Positions 1-7,950 of a DNA stretch of 15,271 bases are shown one piece after another. The stretch is from Mucilaginibacter_A sp050954865 (GTDB taxonomy: Bacteria > Bacteroidota > Bacteroidia > Sphingobacteriales > Sphingobacteriaceae). Below the pieces are notes generated by a model. The model did not search any database and was not told the origin of the DNA. It was given only the letters and a program-made list of their open reading frames with translations. The stretch covers positions 1-15,271 of the forward strand of contig JBPBQN010000018.1 of assembly GCA_050954865.1 (NCBI GenBank), written 5' to 3'. The position numbers and the translations under genes are program-made. How positions within the stretch are numbered: the first letter of the stretch is position 1; each line of letters begins with the position of its first letter.

Positions 1-1
1 T

Positions 2-97
2 AAAGAACTGGTTAATTTTATGCACGGAGAAATCAGTGTTAAAAGCAGTATCGGCAAAGGATCGGAGTTTTTGGTTACACTTCCTTATGAACAATAA
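2..97 (+). CDS. sensor histidine kinase, C-terminal end (partial)
   Basis: Only the last 31 codons are inside the window, ending at a TAA at 95-97. The translated end contains MHGEISVKSSIGKGSEF followed by a V-x-L-P strand. This is the G2 box and closing beta strand of the HATPase_c domain of histidine kinases, the part of the ATP lid that ends nearly all such proteins. The stop lies 3 bp before the start of the response regulator, so the two genes form a classical kinase/regulator operon and this protein is presumably the kinase that phosphorylates it. Sensor domain and signal are outside the window. Family assignment is firm; the signal cannot be guessed. Confidence 0.85.
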   Translation, partial: KELVNFMHGEISVKSSIGKGSEFLVTLPYEQ

Positions 98-100
98 TAA

Positions 101-790
101 ATGAGTAAAGAAATAAAAATTGCGCTGGTAGAAGATGATGAAAATTTGCGTTTTCTGGTAGCCGAACGTTTAGAAGCCGAAGGTTATAGGGTTGTAGAAG
201 CCGCAGATGGTTTAACTGCCGAGAAAATGATATTGGAAGAACAGCCGGATATTGTTTTGCTGGACTGGATGCTGCCCGGCAAGCAAGGCGCAGATGTTTG
301 TCAGGAAATTCGCAGTAAAGGTTATGATAAACTGGTGATTATGCTAACAGCCAAGGAGCAGGACGTAGACAAAATTGAAGCTTATAACGTTGGTGTTTCT
401 GATTATGTAACTAAACCGTTTAACATGGATGTGCTTACCGCTTTGATCGAAAATAAAGTGCGTTATAAATTGAGCAATGATAAATCGGAAACGTACAAAT
501 TTGCTAACATGGAACATCAGCCCAACACGCACACGCTAATTAAAGCCGGCCGAAAAGTAGAGCTGACGATTTTAGAAAACCGGATTTTGCTGTACTTCTT
601 GAAAAACCGCAACAAAGTAATCCACCGCGAAGAACTGATGATGGAAGTTTGGGGTTATAACGCCGATGTGAATACCAGAACTTTGGATATGCACATTGTA
701 CGTTTGCGTAAAAAGATTGAAGAAAACCCGGATTCACCACAGTTTTTGCAAACCGTTAGAGGGATTGGTTATAAGTTTGTGCTGGAGTAA
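101..790 (+). CDS. OmpR/PhoB-family response regulator
   Basis: A 229-residue DNA-binding response regulator of normal family length. The N-terminal receiver domain (about 1-120) has the acidic pair E11/D12/D13, the phospho-acceptor D55 in VLLDWMLPG, T83 in MLTAK and K105 in TKPF. The C-terminal winged helix (about 130-229) has the OmpR signature RTLDMHIVRLRKKI and ends in the usual VRGIGYKF wing. The ATG at 101 is 3 bp after the kinase stop. There is no Shine-Dalgarno sequence, as is usual in Bacteroidetes. Target genes are unknown. Its 3' end overlaps convergently by 22 bp with the end of the MntA-like gene, and a copy of the dispersed TAAAAGAAG motif starts directly after its stop. Confidence 0.93.
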   Translation: MSKEIKIALVEDDENLRFLVAERLEAEGYRVVEAADGLTAEKMILEEQPDIVLLDWMLPGKQGADVCQEIRSKGYDKLVIMLTAKEQDVDKIEAYNVGVSDYVTKPFNMDVLTALIENKVRYKLSNDKSETYKFANMEHQPNTHTLIKAGRKVELTILENRILLYFLKNRNKVIHREELMMEVWGYNADVNTRTLDMHIVRLRKKIEENPDSPQFLQTVRGIGYKFVLE

Positions 791-1113
791 GCAATGCTTC
801 TTTTATCGGTATTTTTTCGATAAAAAACTTTTCCGATACGGTTAATATGTTCTTTTAAATCAGGAGAATTTAATTTGCTGAAAATTGAAATATCAAATAA
901 ATAGGGTGTGTCCAAATCATCAATATCCCAACTCACTTTAGAAAGGATAGAATCAATTAGACTTTCGCCTTTTAAAGTTATGTCTATGTCTGATCCGTTT
1001 CTGTAATTTCCTTTTGCCCGTGAACCATAAATAATCACTTCTTCTACTTCCGGATATTTTATAAATACAGAATTGATTTTTTCTATCGTTTCTGGTTTTA
1101 ACCCGAATTTCAT
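769..1113 (-). CDS. mntA: MntA-like minimal nucleotidyltransferase (antitoxin)
   Basis: A 114-residue protein of the minimal nucleotidyltransferase fold. The active-site signature GSX10DXD is complete: G30-S31, ten residues, D42-I-D44, with a third candidate carboxylate at D74 in LFDISIF. In characterised MntA/HepT systems this enzyme AMPylates a tyrosine of the HEPN toxin and so neutralises it. The ATG at 1113 overlaps the TGA of the HEPN gene in an ATGA junction, indicating translational coupling. The family core seems to end near GKVFYRKN. The final ~13 residues are encoded by the dispersed motif and by DNA overlapping the response regulator 3' end, so this tail is probably a recent extension. 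The antitoxin role is inferred from family and partner. Confidence 0.85.
   Translation of the reverse strand: MKFGLKPETIEKINSVFIKYPEVEEVIIYGSRAKGNYRNGSDIDITLKGESLIDSILSKVSWDIDDLDTPYLFDISIFSKLNSPDLKEHINRIGKVFYRKNTDKRSIAYSSTNL
791..810 (-). repeat. dispersed motif copy, directly after the response regulator stop
   Basis: On the minus strand this reads ACCGATAAAAGAAGCATTGC. It shares 19 of 20 bases with the intergenic copy at 5311-5330. It begins at the base after the response regulator stop and lies inside the 3' end of the mntA-like frame, where it encodes the residues TDKRSIA of an otherwise unusual C-terminal tail. Confidence 0.8.
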
Positions 1114-1520
1114 AGTAACTTTTTCATTTTATTAAAAAAATCTGCAAATAAAGGAAAATATAGATTTACAATTTTTTCATATTCAACTTCCAAAATATTT
1201 TCGTGATAAGTGTGTACAGTTTTATTTCGGCTTTCTATCATGTCCATCCAAACTTGACCCTCACTGAGTAAATCTTTATTAAAAGCTTCTCTTGTTGCAC
1301 TTCTTGGTCCAGAAACATTTTGAAAGCCTTCATATTCTAAGAAGTCTTTCATTACTTTCCAAGCTAATTCATGTGTAAACTCAAAACGTTGAATAATCCC
1401 TTCTTTTATAATGTCGATTGGATCGTCAGCATTATTTTCTATCGCTTCTGTAAACTGGCTTAACGCTTTTTCAAAATTGACAAACCGCTGTTGCCAACGC
1501 ACGTCTTTTGGTTTTTCCAT
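1110..1520 (-). CDS. hepT: HepT-like HEPN toxin (HI0074 family)
   Basis: A 136-residue helical HEPN protein of the nucleotidyltransferase substrate-binding (HI0074) type. The HEPN ribonuclease motif RX4HXY is intact: R98, H103 and Y105 in RNKTVHTY. In studied HepT toxins R and H cleave RNA, and the tyrosine is the residue AMPylated by MntA. N-terminal features typical of the family are W9 and the helix containing FEFTHELAWK (46-55). It begins 3 bp after the UbiA-like stop and its stop overlaps the start of the MntA-like gene, so the pair is the distal end of a minus-strand operon. The toxin/antitoxin function is inferred; the catalytic residues are seen directly. Confidence 0.87.
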   Translation of the reverse strand: MEKPKDVRWQQRFVNFEKALSQFTEAIENNADDPIDIIKEGIIQRFEFTHELAWKVMKDFLEYEGFQNVSGPRSATREAFNKDLLSEGQVWMDMIESRNKTVHTYHENILEVEYEKIVNLYFPLFADFFNKMKKLL

Positions 1521-1523
1521 AAA

Positions 1524-2399
1524 TCAAAATAAACAAAAAATAATCATCAAAATCCATTGTAAAATCAGAACGCCATCAACATAAAAAAAATAGTAGTATT
1601 CATTTTTTTCAAATTTGGATCGAAAGATGAGCCAGCCAGCCAGCAAAATAGTAATGGTTAGGGCGAAAAAGTTGTGATCAAAACCATGATCTTGGAACAG
1701 AAACAGCAAGATTAAATACCCAATTAGCAAAATCTGGCACAACAAGTAAGCGTTTTTCTCACCAAAAACTACAGGAACAGTTTTTAAGCCGAGTTTACGA
1801 TCCTGGAATAAATCGCGGATATCAAACGGAATGGCCATCGCTGTAATAAACAAGAATCTTTTAGCTGATAAAAGCAGTATATCTCTTTTAGAAATCGTAA
1901 TATGATGGATATTTTGTGCTTCGAATATTGGTAAAAGTACGACACTTAATGCCCATGTAAAACCAATCAGCAATAGTTTTAATCCCGCAATATTGCGCAA
2001 ACCAAATCTCTGTTTCCCGGAAGAAAACATTGGCATACCATAACCTACTGATAATAAGGAAAGGGAAATTAGTAAATATCTGGATGCAACGGAAACCAAA
2101 AAAAACAGTGGTAAAAGAAGTATCGCCGAAACTAAGGTAACTGCCACCATCAACTTATACTTGCCAAAAAACCATCGTACGCGCTTTAAAGGCGAGCTTT
2201 CTGCATGTTTAGGTTTGCTTAATAATATGCTGAAATTGTAGATAAAAAGCGTGGAAAGAAATAAGATTGCTAAAACTGAATAAACCGGTTGATAACCGAT
2301 CAGCATAAATGTAACCAATCCCTGCGCTACAGCGCATAGCGCCATAAACAGGTTGCTGAACAGCAAAGCGTCAAAAGCAGAATAAAGTAGTTTCCTCAC
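1524..2399 (-). CDS. UbiA-like membrane prenyltransferase
   Basis: A 291-residue, very hydrophobic protein with about eight or nine predicted membrane helices. It carries the second aspartate-rich motif of the UbiA superfamily, DIRDLFQD (D193, D196, D200), followed by KLGLKTVPVVFG, a conserved loop of the family. The first motif (NDxxD-like) is not recognisable; the corresponding loop around 53-63 reads IYNFSILLSKP, so substrate and even activity are uncertain. The start chosen is GTG at 2399; no upstream ATG is available before an in-frame stop that I could trace, and the next Met (residue 19) would remove part of the first helix. It follows the phosphoesterase by 33 bp and precedes hepT by 3 bp. 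Confidence 0.7.
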   Translation of the reverse strand: MRKLLYSAFDALLFSNLFMALCAVAQGLVTFMLIGYQPVYSVLAILFLSTLFIYNFSILLSKPKHAESSPLKRVRWFFGKYKLMVAVTLVSAILLLPLFFLVSVASRYLLISLSLLSVGYGMPMFSSGKQRFGLRNIAGLKLLLIGFTWALSVVLLPIFEAQNIHHITISKRDILLLSAKRFLFITAMAIPFDIRDLFQDRKLGLKTVPVVFGEKNAYLLCQILLIGYLILLFLFQDHGFDHNFFALTITILLAGWLIFRSKFEKNEYYYFFYVDGVLILQWILMIIFCLF

Positions 2400-2432
2400 G
2401 TAATTTTGAAAACCAAATATGCTGCTAATTGA

Positions 2433-3713
2433 TTAAGAATTTTTTACAGAATTTGGATTTACACCTGATTTAAATTGAAAAATGGTGATTTCCGGTAAAA
2501 TTCCAACTCTGCCGGGATAACCTAAAAAGCCGTAACCCACATTTACATACAATTGCTGATTATTTTGCTGATAATGGCCGGCCCATTCTTTATAAATATA
2601 TTGCACCGGGCTCCATTGAAAATGCGGTAACCGGACACCAAATTGCATTCCGTGCGTATGGCCGGAAAACATCATGTCAATTTGCGGATATTGTGGCAAA
2701 ACCTGAGCCTGCCAATGCGAAGGATCATGCGATAAAAGAAGCTTTACGGGCAAATCATCAGTGTTTTTAGTGGCCAGATCCATGCGGCCGTATTTGGGAA
2801 AACGGCTTAATGCGCCCCAGTTTTGAATGCCTAAAATACCAATTTCTTCACCATCAACTTTTAAGCGGCGGTTTTCATCCATCAATAAATTGTAACCCAT
2901 ATTTTTGTGAACCGTGAGCATGTCCTGCAAATTTTTCCGTTTGGCTTCGATGGAATTCCAGGTGAAATAATCGCCATAATCATGATTTCCCAACGTAGAA
3001 AAAACGCCCAAAGGTGCTTTTACTTTGGAGAAGATATCCGTGTAATGCCGCACTTCACTGGTTTGATTGTTTACTAAATCGCCCGTAAAAAATATAAAAT
3101 CCGGTTTTTCTTTCAGCAATAATTCAACTCCGCCTAAAACTGCTTTTTTATTGTAAAAACTGCCGGAATGAATATCGGAAATCTGTCCCATCCGGATTCC
3201 GTCAAAAGCTTTTGGAAGATTAGGCAGATAAATGGTTTGCCTACGAACCCGATAATCATAAGCACCGGAAATAATGCCGTAAGAAAGCGAAGCCAGGGGA
3301 AGCGATGCTGTAATTAAACCAGCCTTCATCAAAAATTCTGAGCGTGGAATATGTTCTGGTTTGGGCTGACTTGCCGGAAATTCTGGCTCCGGTTTTTTAT
3401 ATTTTCGGGCGATCCATAAAAAAATTCGACGTACGTCATCCACCAAAATAAATGGCAGTAAAAATACTTTGACAACCAACAGCAGGAAAAAAACCAACAG
3501 AATTGCTGCTCTCGGCCCAACACCAATATTAAAATAAACAGACAAAAAAACGCCGGCAATCCCAAATAAAGAAATTGTCCAGAAAATAGCGGTAAAGCGT
3601 TTTACAAAGCGAAAACTGTACTTTCTAAGCGTGCCGCGGATACCGTTTATAATATAAAAATCGGCGAGCAACAATAAAGTGCAAACGCCGATTAAAACAA
3701 ATGGATTAGTCAT
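2433..3713 (-). CDS. membrane-anchored calcineurin-like metallophosphoesterase
   Basis: A 426-residue protein with an N-terminal membrane part of about three helices (4-22, 42-62, 68-91), a further hydrophobic stretch at 131-151, and a C-terminal phosphoesterase domain (about 165-415). The dimetal motifs are all present: D180-I-H182, G211-D212 with N215/N216, GNHD at 242-245, H329 in LLSHDPSHW, and GHTHG at 351-355. It resembles the YkuE/YaeI-type phosphoesterases, some of which act on lipid precursors; the substrate here is not known. It starts with ATG 27 bp after the MoxR-like stop, so it is probably co-transcribed with the AAA+/VWA pair and the UbiA-like gene. A copy of the dispersed motif is embedded in the frame at 2733-2741. 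Confidence 0.87.
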   Translation of the reverse strand: MTNPFVLIGVCTLLLLADFYIINGIRGTLRKYSFRFVKRFTAIFWTISLFGIAGVFLSVYFNIGVGPRAAILLVFFLLLVVKVFLLPFILVDDVRRIFLWIARKYKKPEPEFPASQPKPEHIPRSEFLMKAGLITASLPLASLSYGIISGAYDYRVRRQTIYLPNLPKAFDGIRMGQISDIHSGSFYNKKAVLGGVELLLKEKPDFIFFTGDLVNNQTSEVRHYTDIFSKVKAPLGVFSTLGNHDYGDYFTWNSIEAKRKNLQDMLTVHKNMGYNLLMDENRRLKVDGEEIGILGIQNWGALSRFPKYGRMDLATKNTDDLPVKLLLSHDPSHWQAQVLPQYPQIDMMFSGHTHGMQFGVRLPHFQWSPVQYIYKEWAGHYQQNNQQLYVNVGYGFLGYPGRVGILPEITIFQFKSGVNPNSVKNS

Positions 3714-3724
3714 TCAGAAAAAAT

Positions 3725-3742
3725 GCCGGTAAAAGAAGTATT
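3725..3742 (+). repeat. dispersed motif copy at the MoxR-like stop
   Basis: Reads GCCGGTAAAAGAAGTATT and fills most of the 27-bp gap between two minus-strand genes. Its right end overlaps the MoxR-like TAA (3741-3743). Confidence 0.75.
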
Positions 3743-5231
3743 AATAACGATCGTCTAAATCCATGTCATCATCTTTTGGCATGTTAAACAAGCTGTCAAA
3801 CATGTCAGAAAACGCATAACCATTATCCAGATAACCTTTATTTACTTGTGAGAATTCGGCTAAACCATGCAAAACAAACTCCATTAAAAGCAACTGGTTA
3901 TTTTCAGAAACGCCAGGCTGATTCTTTTTAACAATTTCTTTTAAACCCGGAACAGACAACAACAGCTTTTTATATTCTTGGGCAGGCAAATCATCAATAA
4001 TAGAGATATTATTACCGGCACTAAACCAGTTTATAATTTCGGCATACGGATTTGGTTTTTTGCTTTTCTTCGCTTTTTCCGGTTCCGGGAAGTATTTCAG
4101 CAACAAAGTTTTGATCGCTTTTCCAACCAAAATATTAGCCACTTTTGCCGGACCTTCCAATTCGCCTTCGTAAACCAATTCTATTTTTCCAGTGATGGCC
4201 GGAATTACGCCTAGGAAATCAGAAATGCGGACGAACGTATTTTTTTCATGGTTGATCAACATTCTGCGTTCTGCGTTGCTAATCAAATTTTCGTAAGCAG
4301 AAATGGTTAAACGTGCAGAAACACCAGATTTTTTATCAATATATTCAGAATTTCGCGCTTCAAAAGCAATTTGTTCTACCAAATCTTTTACCAAATCATC
4401 GGCTTCAATAGCAGATTTTTGTTCTTTGGTGAGCGAAGCTTCCTGCTGTGTAATCTGGCGTGAAATTTCAACAGTGCGCGGATAATGCGTTAAGATCTGA
4501 CTTTCAATCCTGTCTTTTAATGGCGTAACGATAGAACCGCGATTGGTATAGTCTTCCGGATTTGCAGTAAATACAAACTGCAAATCCAAAGGCAAACGCA
4601 ATTTAAATCCGCGGATCTGAATATCTTTTTCCTGCAAAATATTGAACAAGGCAACTTGGATACGCGCTTGTAAATCCGGCAATTCGTTAATTACGAAAAT
4701 GCCACGATGCGCACGCGGAATCAAACCAAAATGAATTACGCGTTCATCAGAATACGTCAGTTTCATTGTTGCGGCTTTAATTGGATCAACATCACCAATC
4801 AAATCAGCAACGGTAACATCCGGCGTAGCTAATTTCTCAGTGTAACGCTCCGAACGATGCAGCCAGGCAATCTGTGTATCATCTCCTTTAGTTTCTACTT
4901 CATTTCTGGCAAACCAGGAAATTGGTTCCAATGGATCATCAAATAACTCAGAACCAGCAATGTACGGCACATATTCGTCCAGCAAATTTACCATCAAACG
5001 GGCGATACGCGTTTTTGCCTGTCCGCGTAAACCTAAAAGCAAAATGTTGTGGCGGGATAAAATAGCAGTTTGCAAATCAGGCATTACGGTATCTTCAAAA
5101 CCGATAATACCTTCAAAACCGTTTTCTTTTTGCTGTAATTGTTTGATCAGGTTTTCACGAAGTTCTTCTTTTACTGATCTGGATTTATATCCGCTTTGTT
5201 TTAATTCTCTAAGCGTGCTGATGTTATTCAT
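3741..5231 (-). CDS. MoxR / magnesium-chelatase-like AAA+ ATPase
   Basis: A 496-residue AAA+ ATPase. Walker A is GLRGQAKT (67-74). The Walker B position reads GIFVINELPDL (177-187), with Asn182 in place of the usual Asp before Glu183. From memory this INELPDL form is typical of one particular MoxR/chelatase-like subfamily, so I do not treat it as a lesion. Sensor-1 asparagine lies in FTANPEDYTNRG, followed by TPLKDRI. Such ATPases work with VWA-domain partners, and a VWA protein is encoded 110 bp upstream on the same strand, so the two probably form a chaperone-like or metal-insertion complex whose client is unknown. A short hairpin (TCCGG/CCGGA, 5243-5257) lies about 12 bp before the ATG. 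Confidence 0.88.
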   Translation of the reverse strand: MNNISTLRELKQSGYKSRSVKEELRENLIKQLQQKENGFEGIIGFEDTVMPDLQTAILSRHNILLLGLRGQAKTRIARLMVNLLDEYVPYIAGSELFDDPLEPISWFARNEVETKGDDTQIAWLHRSERYTEKLATPDVTVADLIGDVDPIKAATMKLTYSDERVIHFGLIPRAHRGIFVINELPDLQARIQVALFNILQEKDIQIRGFKLRLPLDLQFVFTANPEDYTNRGSIVTPLKDRIESQILTHYPRTVEISRQITQQEASLTKEQKSAIEADDLVKDLVEQIAFEARNSEYIDKKSGVSARLTISAYENLISNAERRMLINHEKNTFVRISDFLGVIPAITGKIELVYEGELEGPAKVANILVGKAIKTLLLKYFPEPEKAKKSKKPNPYAEIINWFSAGNNISIIDDLPAQEYKKLLLSVPGLKEIVKKNQPGVSENNQLLLMEFVLHGLAEFSQVNKGYLDNGYAFSDMFDSLFNMPKDDDMDLDDRY

Positions 5232-5310
5232 ATTTTTAGAAGTCCGGAAAAACCGGAATTTATAGTTTTTTAATTTTCAGTCTGAAACTTAAACTGTTCA
5301 ATGATTTTAT

Positions 5311-5330
5311 GCCGATAAAAGAAGCATTGC
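5311..5330 (+). repeat. dispersed motif copy between VWA and MoxR-like genes
   Basis: Reads GCCGATAAAAGAAGCATTGC, the fullest form of the motif in the window. It lies 12 bp beyond the VWA gene stop (5342) in the sense of transcription. Confidence 0.8.
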
Positions 5331-5341
5331 TACTTTCTATT

Positions 5342-6439
5342 TTATCTTACAGTTTTTCTGCGGTTACGAATATAATCTTCAAAAATGTATTCGCCTAAAC
5401 CATTTAATGAACTGTAAAAAGCTTTACCGCCGTTGGTTTCGGTGAATTTACGTACAAATTGTTGCAGATAAGGATCTTTCGCAATCATAAACGTTGTAAT
5501 CGGTATTTTTAAACGTTTGCATTGCGCTGCCATATTCAGTGTTTTATTAACCACTTTTCTGTCCAAACCAACGCTGTTTTTATAATACTTTAATCCTTCT
5601 TTCAGGCAAGTTGGTTTGCCATCGGTAATCATAAAAATCTGTTTATTTTGAGTTTTCCTCCGGCGAAGTAAATCCGTAGCCAACTCTAAACCTGCGTAAG
5701 TATTGGTATGATACGGGCCAACCTGCAAATAAGGCAAATCCTGCAAAGTAATCGGCCAGGCATCGTTACCAAAAACAACAATATCCAAAGTGTCTTTCGG
5801 GTATTTTGTTCTGATCAGTTCAGCCAGCGCCATCGCAACTTTTTTTGCTGGCGTGATGCGATCTTCTCCATACAAAATCATGGAATGCGAAATATCGATC
5901 ATTAAAACCGTAGAAGTCAACACTTTAAAGTCCATTTCTTCTACTTCAAGATCTTTTTCCGTCATTCTGAAATCGCCGATTCCGTGATTAACCTGAGCAT
6001 TGTGGATGGATTGCGTCATGTCAATCTGATCCAAACTATCACCAAATTCATATTCACGGCGTTCAGAGTTTTTCTCATCGCCTTGACCAGAAAGCGGCGA
6101 ACGGTGATTGCCTTTTCCGGCTTTTTTCAGCTTGCCAAAAATCTCTTCTAAAGCAGATTGACGGATACTTTGTTCTGTTTTTCCGGTGATTTTAAACTCA
6201 CCATTTTGCTTGTCTTCATCCAGATAACCTTTTTGTTTCAGGTCATCAATAAAGTTGCCCATGCCATACTCATCGTTGGTCATGTTGTATTGTTTGTCCA
6301 GCTCATTCATCCAAGCCAATGCTTCGCCTGCATCACCGGCCGTATAATTGAGCAATTCGAGAAACAATTTCATTAAATCATCAAAACCGCCTTTGGGTAA
6401 TTGATTGGGAATATATTTTGAGAAACCGAAACCACGCAT
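5342..6439 (-). CDS. VWA-domain protein, partner of the MoxR-like ATPase
   Basis: A 365-residue cytoplasmic protein with no signal peptide or membrane helix. The C-terminal von Willebrand A domain (about 175-350) has an intact MIDAS metal site: D182-x-S184-x-S186 in MIDISHSM, T247 in HTNTYAGL, and D273 in MITDGKP. The N-terminal 150 residues are helical and charged, with no family I recognise. VWA proteins coded beside MoxR-type ATPases are the regular partner of these enzymes, analogous to the ChlI/ChlD arrangement of metal chelatases, and the MIDAS is thought to contact the ATPase or the client. The start is ATG at 6439, 66 bp after the terminator of the upstream sugar kinase gene, so this gene probably heads its own operon. 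Confidence 0.85.
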   Translation of the reverse strand: MRGFGFSKYIPNQLPKGGFDDLMKLFLELLNYTAGDAGEALAWMNELDKQYNMTNDEYGMGNFIDDLKQKGYLDEDKQNGEFKITGKTEQSIRQSALEEIFGKLKKAGKGNHRSPLSGQGDEKNSERREYEFGDSLDQIDMTQSIHNAQVNHGIGDFRMTEKDLEVEEMDFKVLTSTVLMIDISHSMILYGEDRITPAKKVAMALAELIRTKYPKDTLDIVVFGNDAWPITLQDLPYLQVGPYHTNTYAGLELATDLLRRRKTQNKQIFMITDGKPTCLKEGLKYYKNSVGLDRKVVNKTLNMAAQCKRLKIPITTFMIAKDPYLQQFVRKFTETNGGKAFYSSLNGLGEYIFEDYIRNRRKTVR

Positions 6440-6505
6440 TTTTTTAACCTTTCGTTTTAATTAACGGACAATTTGTTGGATTAGTTTGATATGATCTGGC
6501 AAAGC

Positions 6506-6531
6506 AAAAAACTTGTCAGCCAAATGACAAG
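6506..6531 (-). terminator. Rho-independent terminator of the PfkB kinase gene
   Basis: On the minus strand a perfect 7-bp stem CTTGTCA/TGACAAG (arms at 6525-6531 and 6512-6518, 6-nt loop) is followed immediately by six T. It lies 59 bp past the kinase stop and before the VWA gene start, separating the two transcripts. Confidence 0.75.
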
Positions 6532-6589
6532 CCACAGCTTTTTCAAAGCTACAAAGTTAAGTTACGCTTTTATTATTGAAACAGCAGGT

Positions 6590-7471
6590 TTATACTTCTT
6601 TTATCGCCTTAATTTTTTGCTGATCATAAACCGGATTTGCACCATTGCTTCCCGCCACAAAAGCACCAATGGCCGAAGCGTTTATCAAAATTTCTTTCAT
6701 CGGCTGCTGCTTCAACATTCCGGCGATAAAAGTTGCCAAAAAAGAATCTCCGGCACCAACCGTATCTGCAACTTTAACTTTAAAACCCGGATGCCTGTAA
6801 AATTTGTGTAGATGCATCACCACGCAGCCATGTTCGCCAAGCGTTACGCAAACAGTTTTAGTGTGATAGCGATTGCTAAAAGCTTTCATTTTATCTTCCA
6901 ACGACAGGTTTTTTTCAGTTTCGGTAGATAAAAAATCCAGTTCCTCATCATTCATTTTTACCATATCTGCTTTTTGTGCCAACGTTGAAATTATGTTTTG
7001 CGTAAAATGTGGCGGTCGCAAGTTCACATCAAAAATTTTGTACACAGGTTTTTCCAGCAGTTGCAGCAAAGTGTTTAAACTTGTTTTGGTGCGGCAGGCC
7101 AAGCTTCCATACACAATCATTTCAAACGGAAATGCTTCTTTTACCAGTGTATTTTCAGGCTGAATATTGTCCCAGGAAACAGGTTCAGGAATCGTATATT
7201 TTGCCTGCTGGTTCTCATCCAAAGCAACCGTAACCAAACAAGTTGGCAATGCTGCATCGCGTTGAATTAAACCCGTTGGGAAATTTTGTTTTTGCAGATA
7301 AGCAAACAACTCATCGCCTAAATCATCTTCGCCAATACGAGTTAACATTTGCACCGAGATCTGCTGCTGTAAAAGATGCATCGCCACATTCATCGGCGCA
7401 CCGCCGGCTTTTTTCTCCGTTCCAAAACCATCCCACAAAACCTCGCCAAAACACAAAACCTGATTATTCAT
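6590..7471 (-). CDS. PfkB-family carbohydrate kinase (fructokinase-like)
   Basis: A 293-residue ribokinase-fold sugar kinase of usual length. The first PfkB signature region contains AGGAPMNVA (22-30), which binds the sugar in fructokinases. FDVNLRPP (147-154) and KMNDEEL follow, and the second signature DTVGAGDSF (236-244) contains the catalytic base D242 and the anion hole. The protein most resembles bacterial fructokinases, but 2-keto-3-deoxygluconate or other ketose kinases share these motifs, so the substrate is only likely. The ATG at 7471 faces the DUF4440-like gene across a 59-bp divergent region that contains heptamer repeats. Its 3' end is formed by the dispersed motif, and a hairpin terminator follows. 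Confidence 0.87.
   Translation of the reverse strand: MNNQVLCFGEVLWDGFGTEKKAGGAPMNVAMHLLQQQISVQMLTRIGEDDLGDELFAYLQKQNFPTGLIQRDAALPTCLVTVALDENQQAKYTIPEPVSWDNIQPENTLVKEAFPFEMIVYGSLACRTKTSLNTLLQLLEKPVYKIFDVNLRPPHFTQNIISTLAQKADMVKMNDEELDFLSTETEKNLSLEDKMKAFSNRYHTKTVCVTLGEHGCVVMHLHKFYRHPGFKVKVADTVGAGDSFLATFIAGMLKQQPMKEILINASAIGAFVAGSNGANPVYDQQKIKAIKEV
6593..6608 (-). repeat. dispersed motif copy overlapping the PfkB start of 3' end
   Basis: The minus strand reads GGCGATAAAAGAAGTA and then TAA. The motif therefore encodes the last codons of the kinase (AIKEV) and runs directly into its stop codon. Confidence 0.75.
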
Positions 7472-7477
7472 TTATAA

Positions 7478-7507
7478 ACGTAAAACTTATAACTTAAAAC
7501 GTAAAAC
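7478..7507. repeat. four degenerate heptamers in a divergent promoter region
   Basis: Four consecutive 7-bp units ACGTAAA, ACTTATA, ACTTAAA, ACGTAAA, followed by AC. The first and last are identical and 21 bp apart. The array lies in the 59-bp space between two divergent start codons (7471 minus, 7531 plus), so it overlaps the likely promoters of both genes. Confidence 0.6.
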
Positions 7508-7530
7508 AAATTTTATACTATTTTTAGGCG

Positions 7531-7950
7531 ATGAAAAAGTTGTTTTTATTTTCCCTGATGCTGTTTTTAGCCGCCTTTTCTTTTGGGCAGGATAAGCGCG
7601 CCATTTCAAACCTGCTCGAAAAACAGCGTTTGGCCTGGAACCGCGGCGATCTGGACGGCTACATGCAAGGTTACTGGAAATCTGATTCGTTGGTTTTTGT
7701 AGGAAAATCCGGACCGAAATACGGCTGGAAAACCACGCTGGATAACTATAAAAAAAGCTATCCTGATGATTCTGCCATGGGAATTTTAACGTTTAACATT
7801 CTGCAAATCAATGTAATCGACTTAAAAAATGCGTTTGTTTTGGGCGGATGGAAATTAAAACGTGATGCTGATGAGCCGCAAGGATTTTTTACGCTATGGC
7901 TGAAAAGGATTAAAGGCGAATGGAAAATTGTTTCGGATCATTCTTCTTAA
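7531..7950 (+). CDS. secreted NTF2-fold protein (DUF4440/SnoaL-like)
   Basis: A 139-residue protein beginning with a clear Sec signal peptide, MKKLFLFSLMLFLAAFSFGQ, with cleavage expected near residue 20. The mature part starts with a helix LLEKQRLAWNRGDLDGYMQ and contains paired strands ending in FTLWLKRIKGEWKIVSDHSS, the usual layout of small NTF2-like proteins of the DUF4440/SnoaL group. Members of this fold bind small ligands or act as minor enzymes; no catalytic set can be named here. It is probably periplasmic. It lies divergent to the sugar kinase and 36 bp upstream of the endonuclease III gene, with which it may be co-transcribed. Confidence 0.8.
   Translation: MKKLFLFSLMLFLAAFSFGQDKRAISNLLEKQRLAWNRGDLDGYMQGYWKSDSLVFVGKSGPKYGWKTTLDNYKKSYPDDSAMGILTFNILQINVIDLKNAFVLGGWKLKRDADEPQGFFTLWLKRIKGEWKIVSDHSS

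Noticed and set aside
801..825. TTTTATCG/CGATAAAA hairpin as terminator of the response regulator gene
   Set aside because: The stem is almost all A-T, lies inside the MntA-like frame and has no T tract after it; the left arm is explained by the dispersed motif.
6544..6559. TAGCTTTG and TAACTTTG on the minus strand as promoters of the VWA gene
   Set aside because: They match the -7 consensus but lie upstream of the kinase terminator and lack a -33 element, so a transcript from them would stop before the VWA gene.
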